DNA of 64,000 nt from Kingdonia uniflora (lineage: Eukaryota > Streptophyta > Magnoliopsida > Ranunculales > Circaeasteraceae), in NCBI GenBank assembly GCA_014058105.1, contig JACGCM010000779.1:3162001-3226000 (forward strand), written 5' to 3'. Shown one piece after another: positions 22,696-34,860 of this stretch; the stretch's first letter is position 1; each line of letters begins with the position of its first letter. Under the pieces are notes generated by a model. The model was not told the DNA's origin, did no database searches, and saw nothing but the letters and a program-made list of their open reading frames with translations. The position numbers and the translations under genes were made by a program.

Positions 22696-22952
22696 AGTGG
22701 TGCCCTACCCTCCTCTGGTGAGACGTATCAAGCCCAAAACTAATAATCACATATTGTCATCCCTAAGAAGGCTTCGGGGACTACAATTTGCACCGTATAT
22801 GTCCTTGCGACTGAACTTTACACAACCACACGAAGATGGTGGCTTCAACGTAAAATCAAACCCAGGAGCAAGCGATCACAGAGATACCAGTTGTATTCCT
22901 ACAACTACAAGAATAGATGTTGACAAAAAAAGATCATATTTGACAACTCCAG

Positions 22953-24410
22953 ATGGCTAATGTTGAGATGAGAGAAAACCTAGTTGCCATAAATCAAGTG
23001 TTAGTTAGAGTTTTGGCAACCTCTGAAACCGTTGGAGATTCTATACCATATGAAGTAACTCACAATGAAAAGAACATTGAAACACATCCCTATTTACCGC
23101 CGATATATGTGCCGGTCCATGAGCCCTAGACCACCACAGTTTATAACCCATATCTATTACCTTGAGGGACAGTACTACTACCAGTCAGACAACGACCTCT
23201 ACCTCTGAGGCAACTTGTACTACAACTTCGCAAACAACGACAACCACCACCACGGCCAACATACCAGCTTAGCCATACTGACCCACCTCCACCCTATCGG
23301 TACGCTCAACAATACCAAGGTATGTGTTCCCCCGTACCTGCACCATATTTAGGGGACTCATACGATAATTATCATGAGAATCCTCCTTAGTGGCATCAAC
23401 AATATCACCCTGACGCCTTATCTCGCCCACCTAGTTATGGTCATATGCAGTATAAAGAAAGAAATTCCACCTACAACGATTGGTACCAAGTAATACCACA
23501 GTACCCTTAACGGCCGCCTCTGCAGAGGCATTGATCAGAAACCTTACAAAATAATGACCAGGACAAGTGGTTTATGAAAGAGACTTTATGTAAGATACAT
23601 AACACCCTAATCACGGAGGCCATCAGAAATTACGTACTAGGACAGAGCTATTCTAGGGCAAAGATACAAGCGTTTACCGGGAGTCAAGACCCAAACCAAC
23701 ATATCTCGAAGTTCTAGTATAGTATTATTGACCTGAATTACCAGACAAACGGGCACATGTGTCGTCTATTCCCTTTAACTTTGTTTGATGTGGCCCTTGC
23801 CTAGTTTTAAAGCATCAAACCTAACTCAATATCCACCGTTGAGCAGTTCTTGCTAGAATTCGTAGAAAAAATTCCTGTATAACCAGTAGTCAGAGAAGCA
23901 ACTAGTAGAACTATTATCTCTGGAGTAGCAGGTTGGAAAAACTATCGATTCCTTCTTTAAGAGGTTCAAGAATAAGTTAATACTCATTGAAAAAGATGAT
24001 ATTACCGAAACAGTTTGCTCAACATTTATGGGCGCATTCTTACCCAGTTCAAATTTATGGGAAGCTTTACGCATGTAACGACTAGAGATACTAGAAAATC
24101 TATACAAAAAGGTGCAAAAGTACCAGAATGTGGAAGCGGACAACCATGCATCTGCTTCTCAGACACCATAATACCTAAACATTTGAGAGATATACCCGAT
24201 AGAAAGTGCAGAGACGACGATGGGATGAAGAATCGGAAAGTAAATAAAGATCCTCAGGGAAAACTTGAACCCTCCCCTTCCCCTTCCGAGAAGGTAAGCC
24301 AAAGTTCTAGCGTTGAGAACTATACTCACACAATGAACTCACATGAACGGATCTTCTTGTCATCGCTAGGAAAGACCCAGACTACAGGAAGCCACACCTA
24401 AAGGTCGATC
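22953..24410 (+). pseudogene. gag of Tat-type gypsy element E, heavily broken
   Basis: The ATG at 22953 starts MANVEMRENLVAINQVLV, a Tat-like gag head. A Pro/Tyr/Gln-rich middle follows (about 23100-23520, with YRYAQQYQG and YGHMQY). The conserved gag core appears at about 23570-23900 (KWFMKET, RAKIQAFTGSQDPNQHISKF, then ISTVEQFLLEFVEKIPV). Many stops and frameshifts break it. The stretch open at 24015-24401 continues the region in a shifted frame. No zinc knuckle could be read with confidence. Confidence 0.65.
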
Positions 24411-24719
24411 ATCACGGATGACCATATTCTACTCATCACAAAGTCTACAACCATGAAACTAAGAAATGTTATTACCTGATAAACATGGTTCGGGAAAGGG
24501 CGCTACACTCAGTACTTAAAGTGACCAATCCCAGTAGAAGACATGTTCTATTACAGGGCGCTAACAAAACTAGCAGTGACCATACAAGTATAAGAGTACG
24601 TGGCCGTCTACGAGATGATGCTGGGAGACATTAACGGGGTACAATCACATAATGCCATCTCTAACTCCACGATGCAATGCTACCGAATAAGTGAGAATCA
24701 TAGATAAGCTCACGGAATC

Positions 24720-25080
24720 CCTAAGATACACTACGGGTAAGCCATCCACTTCACAAATAACAGCATGGGGAAAGTATCACCTCTATATGATGATGCCTTA
24801 GTCATTTGGATCTTGATCAGTAGAGTTTTGGTCAAGCGCATGCTGGTCAATTTGGGAAACGGAGTAAACATCCTCTCTTGCAATCCTTAAAAAATGCAAA
24901 CATGCAAAGCTATAAGATACCCTATAAAGCGATATCAGGCTTTAACGAGTGCACTGATAGAGCTGTCAGTGAACTCGTCACTCAGGTTATAGGACGAACC
25001 CATCAAAAATCAATGACCTTTGTCATCGTAAACAACCCATCGATCTACTATAAAGGCATCTTCAAACGGGAGTGAATCCA
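24720..25080 (+). pseudogene. Protease region of element E, broken
   Basis: Between gag and RT, the frame at 24878-25075 reads like the C-terminal half of a gypsy protease (YKIPYKAISGFNE, QKSMTFVIVNNPSIYYKG). The D-T/S-G active site should lie just upstream, near 24845-24860, where AGTTTTGGTCAAGCGCATGC and TCAATTTGGGAAACGGAGTA are found; no intact triad is seen. Confidence 0.5.
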
Positions 25081-25519
25081 TGCAAGGAAGGCAGTACCAT
25101 CTTCCTTCCACCAGGTAATACGTTTCCCAATGAAGTTTGAAATGTACTAAATACAAGGCTGTTAGGTTGCCACTCAAATTTCCTACGCCAACTCTTTAAA
25201 AAATTGGTCACCCTCGAGAATTCAAGAAAGAAAGGGAAAAGATTAAAGATTAGGGAATAGTAGCAAACGGGGAATGAGCCTATGGCCATGGACTCGTCCC
25301 ATATTCCTGTCCACCCAGATAAAATAGAAATCGATACACAGCATACCTCTGACCGGAATGATGTAATTATAAACACATTTAGCAGAGAATGGACACTGCT
25401 CCTCATTGAGTTGGTCGATAAGATTAACCTCAATGGTTCTACGAGAACTATGTATATTGACTCACTTTTAATAGGAGAAGAATGCTAAGAACTTAAAACC
25501 TTCCTTTAATGATAAAAAG

Positions 25520-26290
25520 ATGCATTTGCCTAGATGTTTGAGGAAATGTCAGCCATCCACTCTAACATTACCTGTCAGCGCTTGCACTTTTACACGAAGG
25601 TAATACCTGTTAAACAAAAGCCAAGATGAACAACCATGAGACTTTGAGTAGAGATAAACAAGAAAATCAAAAAATGACTAAAGGCAGGATTTATCCAACT
25701 TGTAGATTGTCCCAGTGGGTAACAAACGTGGTAGCAGTCCCAAAGAAGAATGACAAAACATGAGTCTGCATTGATTTTACTGACATAAACAGAAACTGTC
25801 TAGAAAATAGTTTCCCCATGCCCCTCATAACAAGACTAATGCACTTCCTTCACCACAGAGCAGAGCTTATATTTCAATATTGGGATGCCCTTCAGCGGGA
25901 AGAATGTAGGAACCACAAACTAGAGGTTTGTCACTATATATTTTCAAAGAGCAGTTGGGTAAACAGTGGAAGTTCACATTGATGACATGCTCGTCAAATG
26001 TAAACAAGAAAATGACCATCTAGCCGACCTAGAGACCATGTTTACTAAGCTAAGGTACTACAGAATGCTACTCAACCCTGAGAAATGTAGCTTCGGGGTT
26101 TCCTCAGGGAAGTTCTTGGGGCACTTGGTCACTCAAAGAGTGATAGAGGCTGGCCGTGACCAAATACGAGCCTTAACATGTTTGTCATCTCCTCGGACAC
26201 TGAAGCAAGTTCAAAAATTAGTAGGTAAATATAGAGTACTCGGTCGTTTCATTTATAAACTCTGGTACAAATGTCGTCCACTATTTTAAT
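25520..26290 (+). pseudogene. Reverse transcriptase of element E, broken
   Basis: An early RT part is traceable but full of stops (VIPVKQKPR, then LKAGFIQLV at about 25680-25700). The segment between about 25780 and 25965 is shortened: the usual distance from the LAxxE/DAxxGY region to the active site is not present. The frame at 25966-26289 is clean and holds the catalytic box VHIDDMLVK and the following LRYYRMLLNPEKCSFGVSSGKFLGHLVT. This is the standard gypsy RT thumb region. Confidence 0.8.
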
Positions 26291-26299
26291 GTATCAGGG

Positions 26300-27240
26300 A
26301 GAATATGAAATTCTAATAGAACATAGAATGCGAGGCAACTTTCCAGGATATGCTGAGATACCTGGCCACATCCCCAATCCTAAGCACATCGAAGGAGTAC
26401 GAGCTCCTTGAATTGTGTTTGGGCAACACGAAAGAATTAATCAGCGCAGTCCTCATCAGAACAGATGTTAAAATTGAAAAATTAGTATACTTCATCAGTA
26501 AGACCCTCTTGGGGGAAGAATAACGATATTCTACGGTCGAAAATGAAGTGCTCGCCTTGGTATACGCTTTGTAGAAACTAAGACCGTACTTCCAAGTGGA
26601 CATAATCAAGGTCATCATAACTCAGCCATTACGGGAGGTCTTTACAAATAATGATAAGGCTCGTTGAATAGTAAAGTGGGTAATCACCCTAAGAGTTTAA
26701 CATTCGATTCAAGCCCCAGGTAGCCATTAAGGGACATGTCATGGCAGATCTCTTGGCCAACCTCCCCATTAACGAGGAAGATAATGACCAAGTTGTTTGT
26801 CTTGATAACACCGATACACCATATATAAAGGAATGACAGTTATGCGTAGATAGATCAGCCAATGTTGGTGGCTCAGGCCTCGGGATCCTATTAGTCACTC
26901 CAAGTAATGATAATATAGGGAAAGCAATAAGAGTCAACTTCCTATTAAGTAATAACGAATTGGAGTACGAAGCCCTATAGTGTGGAATAGATTCAGCGTT
27001 GGCATTGGGCATGGAAGAAATTCCCATCTTTATCGACTCACAGCTAGTTGTTAACTAGCATATCGAGACATTCCAGGCCAACAAAATGATGCCAGAATTG
27101 ATGGAGATCATGAAGCAAAGAATTTGAAAAATCAAGAGGGTCAACGTAATATAAATTAATTGAGGCAAGAACATGCATTCTAGCTAGAATCATCGGCGAC
27201 CAGCTAAGTGTCATTCATGTCAAAGTTCTTGGCTAGCCAA
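26300..27240 (+). pseudogene. Two RNase H domains of element E, broken
   Basis: The first, normal gypsy RNase H, spans about 26340-26640 (LRYLATSPIL, ELISAVLIRTD, KLVYFISKTL, YSTVENEVLALVYAL). A second RNase H spans about 26835-27130 (VDRSANVGGSGLGILLV, NNELEYEAL, IPIFIDSQLVVN). Two RNase H domains, the second of the archaeal/plant type, are the hallmark of the Tat lineage. Single-base stops (for example near 26521, 26572, 26980 and 27056) disrupt both. Confidence 0.75.
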
Positions 27241-27479
27241 ATGTAATAAATCACACGGTAGAAGTAATACAAATTGATAGTAGGGCCATAAATAAACAAT
27301 CTGACTGGCGAAGGCTACTTATTGATTTATTGGGCAAGCTCCACATCCTCTCAGCGAACAGGTCGATCGCTGAAAGTATCTTTAACAAAGTAAGGAAATA
27401 TATGGTAATAACCAATGTGTTGTACCAAATGAGCCTATACAACACACATGTATTGTAGGAGAATGTCTGAGGATGGTCA

Positions 27480-28180
27480 TCAAATAAATCTACGAGGAGG
27501 TATGTGGAGCACATATAATGGGCAGGTTCATGGCTGAACGAGCATAAACACATGGACTTTACTGGCCAACGATGAGACATGACTTCATAGAATATGCCAA
27601 AACCTTTGACAAATGTCAGTTCCATTGTCATCTTATCCATGCCCCCGCTGTAGACCTCCATACAGTCTCAAGCCCATGGATATTTGCAAAATGGGGATAG
27701 GTCATAGTCACAGCCTTTCCCATGGCAAGTAGGAAATGTAAATGGTTATTAGTCGCTACAGACTTCACCAAGTGGGTCAAAACTATAATACTTACTCGTA
27801 TAAGAAAAGAAGAGGTAATAAGCTTCCTATGGACGTACATCATTACAAGGTTTGACGTCCTAGTGATCCTGAATCTTGACAACTGGACTCAGTTTGTAGG
27901 CCATAAGGTTACTAATTTTGTATGACCCTACAACTTCAAAATATTATCATCTAGCCAAGGTACCCCCAAGTGAATAGAAAGGAAGGTCAAGGAGACAACC
28001 AAAATTATAATTGATGGTATTAATAAAAGGTTAGAGGTTACTAAGGGCTAATGGGTCGATGAGCTACCCCACATTTTATGGTCTTACTGAATAACTCCTC
28101 AAAAGTTAATAAGCTTCACTCTGTTTATATTTTCCTACAGGTCTGAGGCTGTGCTACCCACTGATATAGGAGGATCTAGA
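27480..28180 (+). pseudogene. Integrase of element E, broken
   Basis: The integrase zinc-finger end (YWPTMRHDFIEYAKTFDKC, about 27558-27613) is followed by the core: FPMASRKCKWLLVATDFTKWVK (first Asp box, about 27716-27780), RKEEVISFLW, then a decayed second Asp box where LDNWTQF replaces the usual SDNGTQF (about 27876-27896). A weak third box follows with a stop near 27971. The end SYRSEAVLPTDIG (about 28133-28170) is the standard Tat integrase tail. Several frameshifts are present. Confidence 0.75.
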
Positions 28181-28287
28181 TATTCAAACTTTTATTAAGA
28201 CACAATATCATTCGAACGAGCCTCAGAGCCGATCGAACGAGTTTGAAGGAAATTCAGCCTATTATGTCGGCCTCATTTTCTAGGTTT

Positions 28288-28505
28288 AAATTGGCAAGTC
28301 GTTCAAATAATATTTGGAGTTGTTTGATCGAGCTAAGTTCCCAGAAGACCAATTCTGTCAGCCTTATTTTTAAGACTTAAATTACCATATCGTTTGAATA
28401 ACATTTGGAGTCGTTCGAATGACCTGGGTCCCCAGAAGACCAATTTTGTCTACCTCAATCTTCAAGCATAATTAAAGCACTCGTTTGAATAACCCAAGGG
28501 TTTGT
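28288..28505 (+). repeat. 91-bp tandem repeat in the LTR-like region of element F
   Basis: Two full units (28288-28378 and 28379-28469) and a partial third share the order AAATT...TCGTTYRAATAA...ATTTGGAGT...CCCAGAAGACCAATT.TGTC. A further degraded unit may precede at about 28190-28287. Confidence 0.75.
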
Positions 28506-28582
28506 CCAAATGACTATCGCGATTCCTTCATAGTTTAGTACTTTTAAGGGTATAATTGAATTCCTTCATAGTTTAGTACCTT

Positions 28583-28590
28583 TATAAAAG
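28583..28590 (+). promoter_or_regulatory. TATA box of element F
   Basis: TATAAAAG, about 240 bp upstream of the decayed primer-site motif. Confidence 0.5.
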
Positions 28591-28879
28591 GGCAAGGCTA
28601 GGCAAAGAAAAAGGATCCATGTTTTGTAATCTATAACTTAGGGTTTGAATGAGGAATTCAATTGGAATCAATCCATAGAGAAATTGAAGAACTTATTGGG
28701 AAAATTATCTTGCCAAATTGTGTTCATCGTTTAGTTCTTCGATTAGGATGTTTTCTTATTCGATTGTGGATTAAGTGGTATTAGCTTTTTAAGTTATGAT
28801 TTTCAGGGGTTGTATTTTATGGTATCTATATATGTTTGACTCAAGCAAACAAAGAAATTTTTTATAAGGTCATTAAAGA

Positions 28880-29930
28880 TTTATTAAAAACCTATCTTGA
28901 AGAAGAAGGCAAATTTAGAGATAGGCGATTCAGAAGATCGACTCACGAAGCTCGAAATGAAAATTTTTGACCTAACTACTACGCTAAGGGAGTTGGTGGA
29001 ACAATTATGTCTCGGGAACCTCATCAAAGTATCTGCTTCGACGAAATGACAGAAGCACACAAAGAATAAAAGAGTTACAAAAGTGGAAAGGGACGAGGGT
29101 ACCAAGGAAGAAGATAGAGATTTTTGTGATTCTAAATCAGGCAAGGAGAGATTGGTTATTGGTAAGTCCATGAATCTAAGCATAATCTTCATAATAATTT
29201 TAAAATTGAAATTTTACTATTCGATGGGTCAATCGATGCTGAAAAATTTGATAACTGGTTAGATAGGCTTGAGATCAACTTCTCAGTTTACGAATAATAA
29301 AATTCTCAAAATATATCCTTTTCAGCATTGAAATTTGTAAGTAATGCACTCGCGTGCTAGAAGTCCTATAAGAACTATCACGTTGTAGGAAGCTTGAGTT
29401 GGAAATAGTTTAAAGTGTTAGTGAAGAAGTAATTTTATCCTATTCGATATGAGCAAGAGAGATAATTCAAATGGCATCATTACTGCCAAAAGTATGGGCA
29501 ATCCATATAAGACTATGGAGTTTCATAACCAAGCTTTGGTTTCGGACACTGATGTGGATGAGTATAAGATATACATGAATTATACGGCGACTTTATTAAA
29601 GTCTATTGAAAGAGAGTTGAAACTTTTTACTATAGAGAATATCGAAGATGGTATTGCAAAAGTAATTGCTATTAAAGGTAAGTACTTGAAGAGTGATAAG
29701 AAAGACGATAAGAATAAGTCGGGTACAAGTCTAGCTGGAAGAATGAGCACAAAGGTGAGTTCAAAGGAGAAGGGTCTTCATCTAAAGGGAATTATTATAG
29801 TTTTTGTAAAGCATATTGGCACATTTTGGATAAATGTTAAAAACTTCACCCAGAGCTTAGGCCGAATGAGAAGAGGAACAAGAGGGAGAAATATGCACTA
29901 GCCACAATGGTTGTTGACCTCCCAGATTTA
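28880..29930 (+). pseudogene. gag of gypsy element F, broken
   Basis: A charged N-terminal part (about 28890-29170) leads into the gag core: LLFDGSIDAEKFDNWLDRLE (about 29214-29272), then SFSALKFVSNALAC and SWKxFKVLVKK. The frame open at 29449-29901 begins after a small deletion and continues with MEFHNQALVSDTDVDEY. Near its end a one-base shift breaks the zinc knuckle; the other frame would give the C..C..GH....C pattern followed by an LHPEL-like motif. Stops near 29297 and 29358 add to the decay. Confidence 0.7.
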
Positions 29931-30019
29931 GATAAACTAAATCCAAAGCTTACTCATATGTACAAGTAAACTATGGCTACCGAAGAGGCAAGTCAAAAAG
30001 ATTTTTTCATGTCAGTATT

Positions 30020-30640
30020 TAGGTAATGCAGAGCTTAGTAGATGCCATCATCGATCTGGGTAGTTTAAGAAACTTAATTTTTAAGATGGGTTTAGCTATT
30101 ATGGCTCATCCTAAGTCATATAGTTTAGGTTGGATTCAGAAAGATGCGGAGTTGATGATCATAAAGTAGTATATGTTTAAGTTTGCGATTACTGAAAAGT
30201 TTATTGACGAGGTGACTTATGAGGTAGTTCCTTTAGATATGTATCAAGTCATCTTGGGTAGCCATTATCTTTGGGACTGAGATGCGATTCATTATTGTAG
30301 AGCTCATAAGTATTGTCTGGTGAAGGAGGAAAAGGAGTTTCACATCAATGATTGAATAGAACATATCACCACCAATAATTTAGTAACGACGACTCAGGTG
30401 AAGAGGTTGGTTAATACGAGCGGAAAATTATTATTATTGCTGGTACGACCAGTTTAAGAGGGTTCATCGGCTAAGGTGCTGTCTCCTTTGGCAATGTCTC
30501 CTGAGCAACAAACTAAAATGGGGAATTTATAAGACGAGTATAACGACTTGTTTTTGGGAATAAAAGGGATACCGCGCAAGAAAGATGTGGAGTATGATAT
30601 CATAGATGGTGAGCCACTACCTAACTAGGTTGCATCCTAC
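30020..30640 (+). pseudogene. Protease and RT entry of element F, truncated
   Basis: The segment reading KMGLAIMAHPKSYSLGWIQ (about 30084-30140) and FAITEKFIDEVTYEVVPLDM (about 30184-30243) matches the second half of a gypsy retropepsin. The DSGA-type site upstream is frameshifted. The first RT-proximal motif (MGNL, then DLFLGIKGIPRKKDVEYDI, about 30520-30600) follows, after which similarity stops. Confidence 0.55.
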
Positions 30641-31297
30641 TTCTATCACCTATGTCTGAGAATATCAAGAAACATGAGAGTCCTAGAGCAAGGGGTTCGA
30701 AATTCGAGTTCTACACCTCGTGGTTACCAGTGTTATGGTATCAAGAGGCTGGGTCTTGGCCAGACTATAGTGTAATATCGGGCATTAACAAGGCACATTG
30801 ATGAATCCCTATCCGATTTCAACAAATGAACGATCTTTTATATAAATTACGAAGCTCACATATTTTATGAGAGTTGGATCTTAGCTTGGGTGGGTACCAA
30901 CAAGTTTGAATCCAGGAAAAGGGTAGATGGAGAGAGCTGGCACAGGTCCCAGCAAGGTACTTCCTTCCAATTGTTGGTGATACTTTTTAGATTGTATAAC
31001 CTCTGTGACATTCTACGGATTGATTGAATGCGTATACTTCGTGCCTTTTATTAAGCTATTTGGGATGGCGTATTTAGATATATCTTGAATATAGTCAAAC
31101 ATTGGAGGACACACCCTTATATTACGCAATTGTCAGAAGCATGATTATCACAATAATTGTTTTTTCAATGGGAAAAAGTACAATAGTTTGGAAAAGGAGT
31201 AGTAACTTGGGATTTATTAGTGTGGAGTGAACTTACAGGTAGATTCAAAGAAGGTCTGTAATTTATAATTGGCCGAGACTGCCGTACAGTGATGAAG
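30641..31297. other. Unassigned DNA between element F and element D
   Basis: No gene or LTR could be assigned. A GGTTCGAAATTCGAG motif near 30690 looks like a pol III B box, but no A box was found. It is the flank into which element D inserted, or an unrecognised part of F. Confidence 0.4.
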
Positions 31298-31967
31298 TAT
31301 AGGGGCAAGTTTCGTAAGGGGACACGTATTATACCAATGTAATTAATCTACTGTCACCACTGGGTCAATGCAAATGCGGTAAGACAATATAAGATAATCA
31401 CTGAACTAACGCACTTGCGTAGGAGGCCAGAATAGGTTTTTCCACGACTCTAGTCCAAAGATTTATATGGTTGCATGATATAACTCGGTTAGATGGTAGT
31501 CGAATAGAAGTCCGATTACAGGGTAGTAGAAGGTAATTATATAGGGTTGAGGGAGAGATTTTCTAACCCTTACATATGCCTCCATCCTATTATAGAGATA
31601 GAGAAAAGGGCAAGGTTCCAGGGAGGGATAATATGTATACCATTGGGAACAACTATTCTTACCCGGATCGCTCTGACACTATAGTTACTAGGCGGCTCAA
31701 TGTTAACTGTTATGTTGTATGCCTGACTGTCATATGTAATCATTCGACCATTGCATAACGTTCAAAGTCTCTCTGGTGCTGATGTTTAACATTCCGTTGC
31801 TGACCTCTGTCTTCGGCTTCAAGTTTGTCCTCGATGTTCGCACTAGTCTGAAGACTTCGTGGGAGGCTTAGTAGTTACTGTCTTGCTCGGCCTTGACGGT
31901 CTCAGGTAGGCTCGATGCAGCCTTAAGTATTGACCGGTTGCTGGAAGGCTATGCAGGAGGCTACTTA
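31298..31967 (-). repeat. 3' LTR of element D
   Basis: It starts TATAGGGGC on the plus strand (TGTAGGGG in the relatives) and ends GGCTACTTA (GGCTACTACA in the relatives). Shared inner blocks are CTTGCGTAGGAGGCC, GAGATTTTCTAACCC and the T..CG..G-rich right half. It is the most diverged of the five family LTRs seen here. Confidence 0.7.
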
Positions 31968-32244
31968 TTTACCCAACTCTGCGGGGTACTTCAAAATTAG
32001 TGTAGGTATGTGCGTTGTTAGACGAAATCGATTAGGCATGTGGAAGTTGAAAGAGTTGACTATTGAATGTGGGCAGTTATGAGGAAGAATTAGGGGGGGA
32101 ATTAAGTAAGTCGTGATAAGTAGGGTCCTAAATGTCCTTTAATATAGTTAATAGGAGTCTTAGGGGGTGATTTTTCCCCACTCTTCGTCATCTTCTCTAG
32201 TGAACCAGACCATGTGAAACTATTCAAAACACACTTACCAAGAG

Positions 32245-32532
32245 ATGGAAGCGAAGTATGAATGCCTTACGAAGATGAGGACAGAGTGTGCCATAAGAGA
32301 AATTTTTGGAAATAGGTTTTGGTACGTGATGTTGCCAGATCTGGTAAGAGTGCGAGCCGGGGAGTCTATTGTGGCACCAAACAAATACTGGTAGGGGTAA
32401 TGCATGGATGGTTCTGAACGGTTCAGTACCGGTTATACCTTCTGAAAAGCTGCAAAGACTAGGTGATGCTGAGGACATCGTCGAGACATGGGGCAGGTCT
32501 CTGTAAAGAGTTCCCGCTATGTAAATAGGGGG
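32245..32532 (+). pseudogene. X1 small antisense gene of element D, decayed
   Basis: The plus-strand reading KMRTECAIREIFGNRFWYVM then LPDLVRVRAGESI aligns with the conserved X1 core of elements A, B and C (KFF..H.LDW.MP.LVE....EPI.G.SYA.WW). The start codon is lost and stops follow. The end AAATAGGGGGG matches X1 of element A. No second small gene is visible before X3 in this copy. Confidence 0.55.
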
Positions 32533-33218
32533 GTCGTTAAACATGTAGGGGAACGATAGAAGAGTTTTGATGTTGGTTGTTGTTGTTTATTCTTTTGTTG
32601 TGTGTGCTCTTTTCTCTCTTTTTTATAAGCCCAATGTCTGTTTTTGGTTTCGTTAATAGAACAAACATGTTGTTCTACAGGTGCATCGTACTAACTGTTG
32701 AACATTGAACTTAAAGTAATGACACACGAGAAAAAGTATAAGAAACTTGGGTTCTGTAAATACCTTCCAGCAAAACCGTCATATTGACGAGGTTTGGGAA
32801 CTTAGTTATACGCAAGATTGCTGTGGTAGAATGATAGATGAGTATCAAAAATAAAGCATGAGGGTTTAAATTTCTATGGTTAAAGGCATTGGAGCCTGTA
32901 CTGCAAAATCTGACAGCCTAATTATACTCTGGTCAAAGGTATACTGTTCCTAGGGAGTGCGTGTTAGTGTCATCAGAATTGTCCTCAGGTTATGGGAAAG
33001 TAGTGTGGAATGGTGATCAGTGGACTTAAGTTAATCGCTTCGACAGGTGTGCCAGACGTTAGAGGTTAAAAAGAAATAGCTGAGTAAGAGTGATACCTCA
33101 GCGGGGAGTAAGTGAGGTGAACTTGTCAAATACATGTGAGCCGAAATGAGGGGGGGACTGAAGGAGTGGTAATGATTTGAGTAGGGAAATTAAGGCAATT
33201 TTGTCGTCCTTGGGTAAG
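32533..33218. other. Spacer between X1 and X3 in element D
   Basis: T-rich after X1, then AT-rich without recognisable coding sequence. The repeat arrays seen here in B and C are not evident. Confidence 0.4.
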
Positions 33219-34860
33219 TATTTAAAGGATGTAGAAGTGCGGCGGCGTCACTGTTCCTAAAAAATTATCAAAGAGAGAAAAAAGGAGGAAGAGGGAAAAA
33301 CATATGCCATAGTGTGGTGAGCTTGCTAAAAGCGGAAAAAACACACCACATGTTGCTGAGTAATCTGATCCACTCAAACAGGTAGTCCTTGCGATTCGAT
33401 GTAAAATATTGATTTGTATTTGCGCTCTGTTGTTTCCCTCTTTGTATTTGTATTCTATTTTTTTGTATGGTGGGATATGTGTGCTTGGCTTTTCTTTCCG
33501 TAATGGTGGGATTAAGGGAGGGGAACCCATTTGGTTAGAAATCTGGTCAAGTGGTTGCTGGAAGGGTGGTAAGGTTGCACTCGTACTTACTACTGTGGTT
33601 TGGTTGATGGTAAGTGGTAGAAAATAAATGATATCAACCTTGATACTCGAATAATCGAGCTAATTTTGCTCCCCTTTTTTCTCTAGAGATAATACGTACC
33701 CGGTGAGCTTTATGAATGAGCGAGGCTGGTAGATGAAGAGAGCAAAGTAAATGATCCAAGTATATCTGGTCGAGGTCGAGGGGGTGAGAGCAGTGATGTA
33801 GAAGTGTTAGAAATTGTAATGGACACCCCGTTGGCTATGGTAATGCCAGAGGTTGGAGCTTCGACTAGGAGCCGTCGTAGGGTTCGATGGGTTGGAGAGA
33901 GTGACGAAGAAGAAAATGAGGAGGGGGAGGGAAGGGGGAATGAAGGTACTGTCGAACCTTCGTGTGATAAGAGGGAAGAAGGGGAAGAGGAGCAGAGTGA
34001 TAATAGGAAGAATTCAGATGATTTCGGGGCAACTGTGGGGCCAGTCTCGGGTCAAGATAAAGCTAGGCTGAATCGATTTATGGCAAAACATTGGTTTTCG
34101 GAGGTGGCTGTTATTCTAGTGCCAGTAGGGGCCGATTACACATTTAAAGATTGCCCTCTGGAGGGAATTATGGCGTTCAGAGGCCAGTTTCGATTAGGGA
34201 TGCAACTGCCTCTTCAATAGCTAGTGAAGCAGGTATTAAATTTTTAAGATATTCCCCCATGCCAGATGAACAACAATTTTTATGAGATGATGAGAGTTGT
34301 CGAAGGGATGAACGTGGAATTGTAGTGCGAATTGAAGTTTTTGATCGAGTGGTTCAACATTGTCTCGTTCTTTTTGAGGAAAGCAAATAAGAAGTCAAAT
34401 ACATATCACATTTTATGCCATTCGGACAAGCCCTGGTTATTTAACTTGTCTTCCACTGGACGCGGGTGGGATAAGGATTTGGTGGTGGTGAGAGTAAACT
34501 ATGAGAATGTACAGGGGGAAGAAGAGTATAGGCTGAGGCATAGGGTGTACAATGCAAGTAAGTTATCAGTCAAAGTATGTTCTTTATGTGGCTCGAATAA
34601 ATTTTAATCTTTTCCTTAAAAATTTATAGATCCCACAAATAATTCATTGAAGAACCTGAGGGTTTACATTGATGCACTGATCTGCCAAGACGTTGAGTGG
34701 GTAAATACTATTTTTCAAAAGTTGGGTATTGTGAGGAAGATACGAAAGAAGACAGACATGTTGCTAAGAGACGTACATGTTTTTGTTGGACATCCAAAGA
34801 AGAGAAAAGAAGGAAGTTCTTCGACTCGAGCAAGTGATATGGATTACAACAAGTTGAGTC
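33219..34860 (+). pseudogene. X3 antisense gene of element D, truncated by element A
   Basis: TATTTAAA at 33219-33226 precedes a leader exon ending at 33381, an intron (33382-33686, GT...AG) and exon 2, then another intron from about 34558 to 34630 and part of exon 3. The usual start ATG reads ATA (AATACGTACC near 33690). Exon 2 has a cluster ESDEEENEEGEGRGNEG (acidic) and the domain resembling the plant 'putative gypsy type transposon' family (FKDCPLEGIMAFRGQFRLGM; YHILCHSDKPWLF; STGRGWDKD). Exon 3 has the basic run RKIRKKTDMLLRD and is cut at AACAAGTTGAGTC by the A LTR. Confidence 0.65.

Larger units (their letters stand above)
28190..30640 (+). mobile_element. Partial Ty3/gypsy element F: LTR-like leader, gag, protease
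   Basis: An LTR-like promoter region with tandem repeats and a TATA box is followed by a decayed primer site (ATGGTATC at 28819-28826), gag (about 28880-29900) and protease (about 30030-30350). The sequence ends just at the RT entry (about 30500-30630, SPEQQTKMGNL...DVEYDI), where the next block begins. RT, integrase and a 3' LTR are missing. It probably abuts or interrupts element E. Confidence 0.65.
31298..34860 (-). mobile_element. Tat-type gypsy element D, 3' part only (minus strand)
   Basis: It consists of a 3' LTR (31298-31967) and the antisense module (X1 at about 32245-32532, X3 at about 33219-34860). X3 is cut after its third-exon start by the LTR of element A at 34861. By comparison with B, the rest of D (end of X3, pol, gag, 5' LTR) should lie beyond A, outside the window. 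It is the oldest and most decayed of the four relatives. Confidence 0.75.

Noticed and set aside
22697..22960. An 87-codon frame as a gene
   Set aside because: It covers the decayed primer site and leader of element E, directly before the gag ATG.
30685..30705. SINE or tRNA-like B box (GGTTCGAAATTCGAG)
   Set aside because: No A box at the proper distance, no poly-A tail and no target duplication were seen.
33222..33530. A 102-codon minus-strand frame and similar minus frames over X3 leaders
   Set aside because: They lie across the X3 leader exon and intron 1 and have no conserved counterpart in the other copies.
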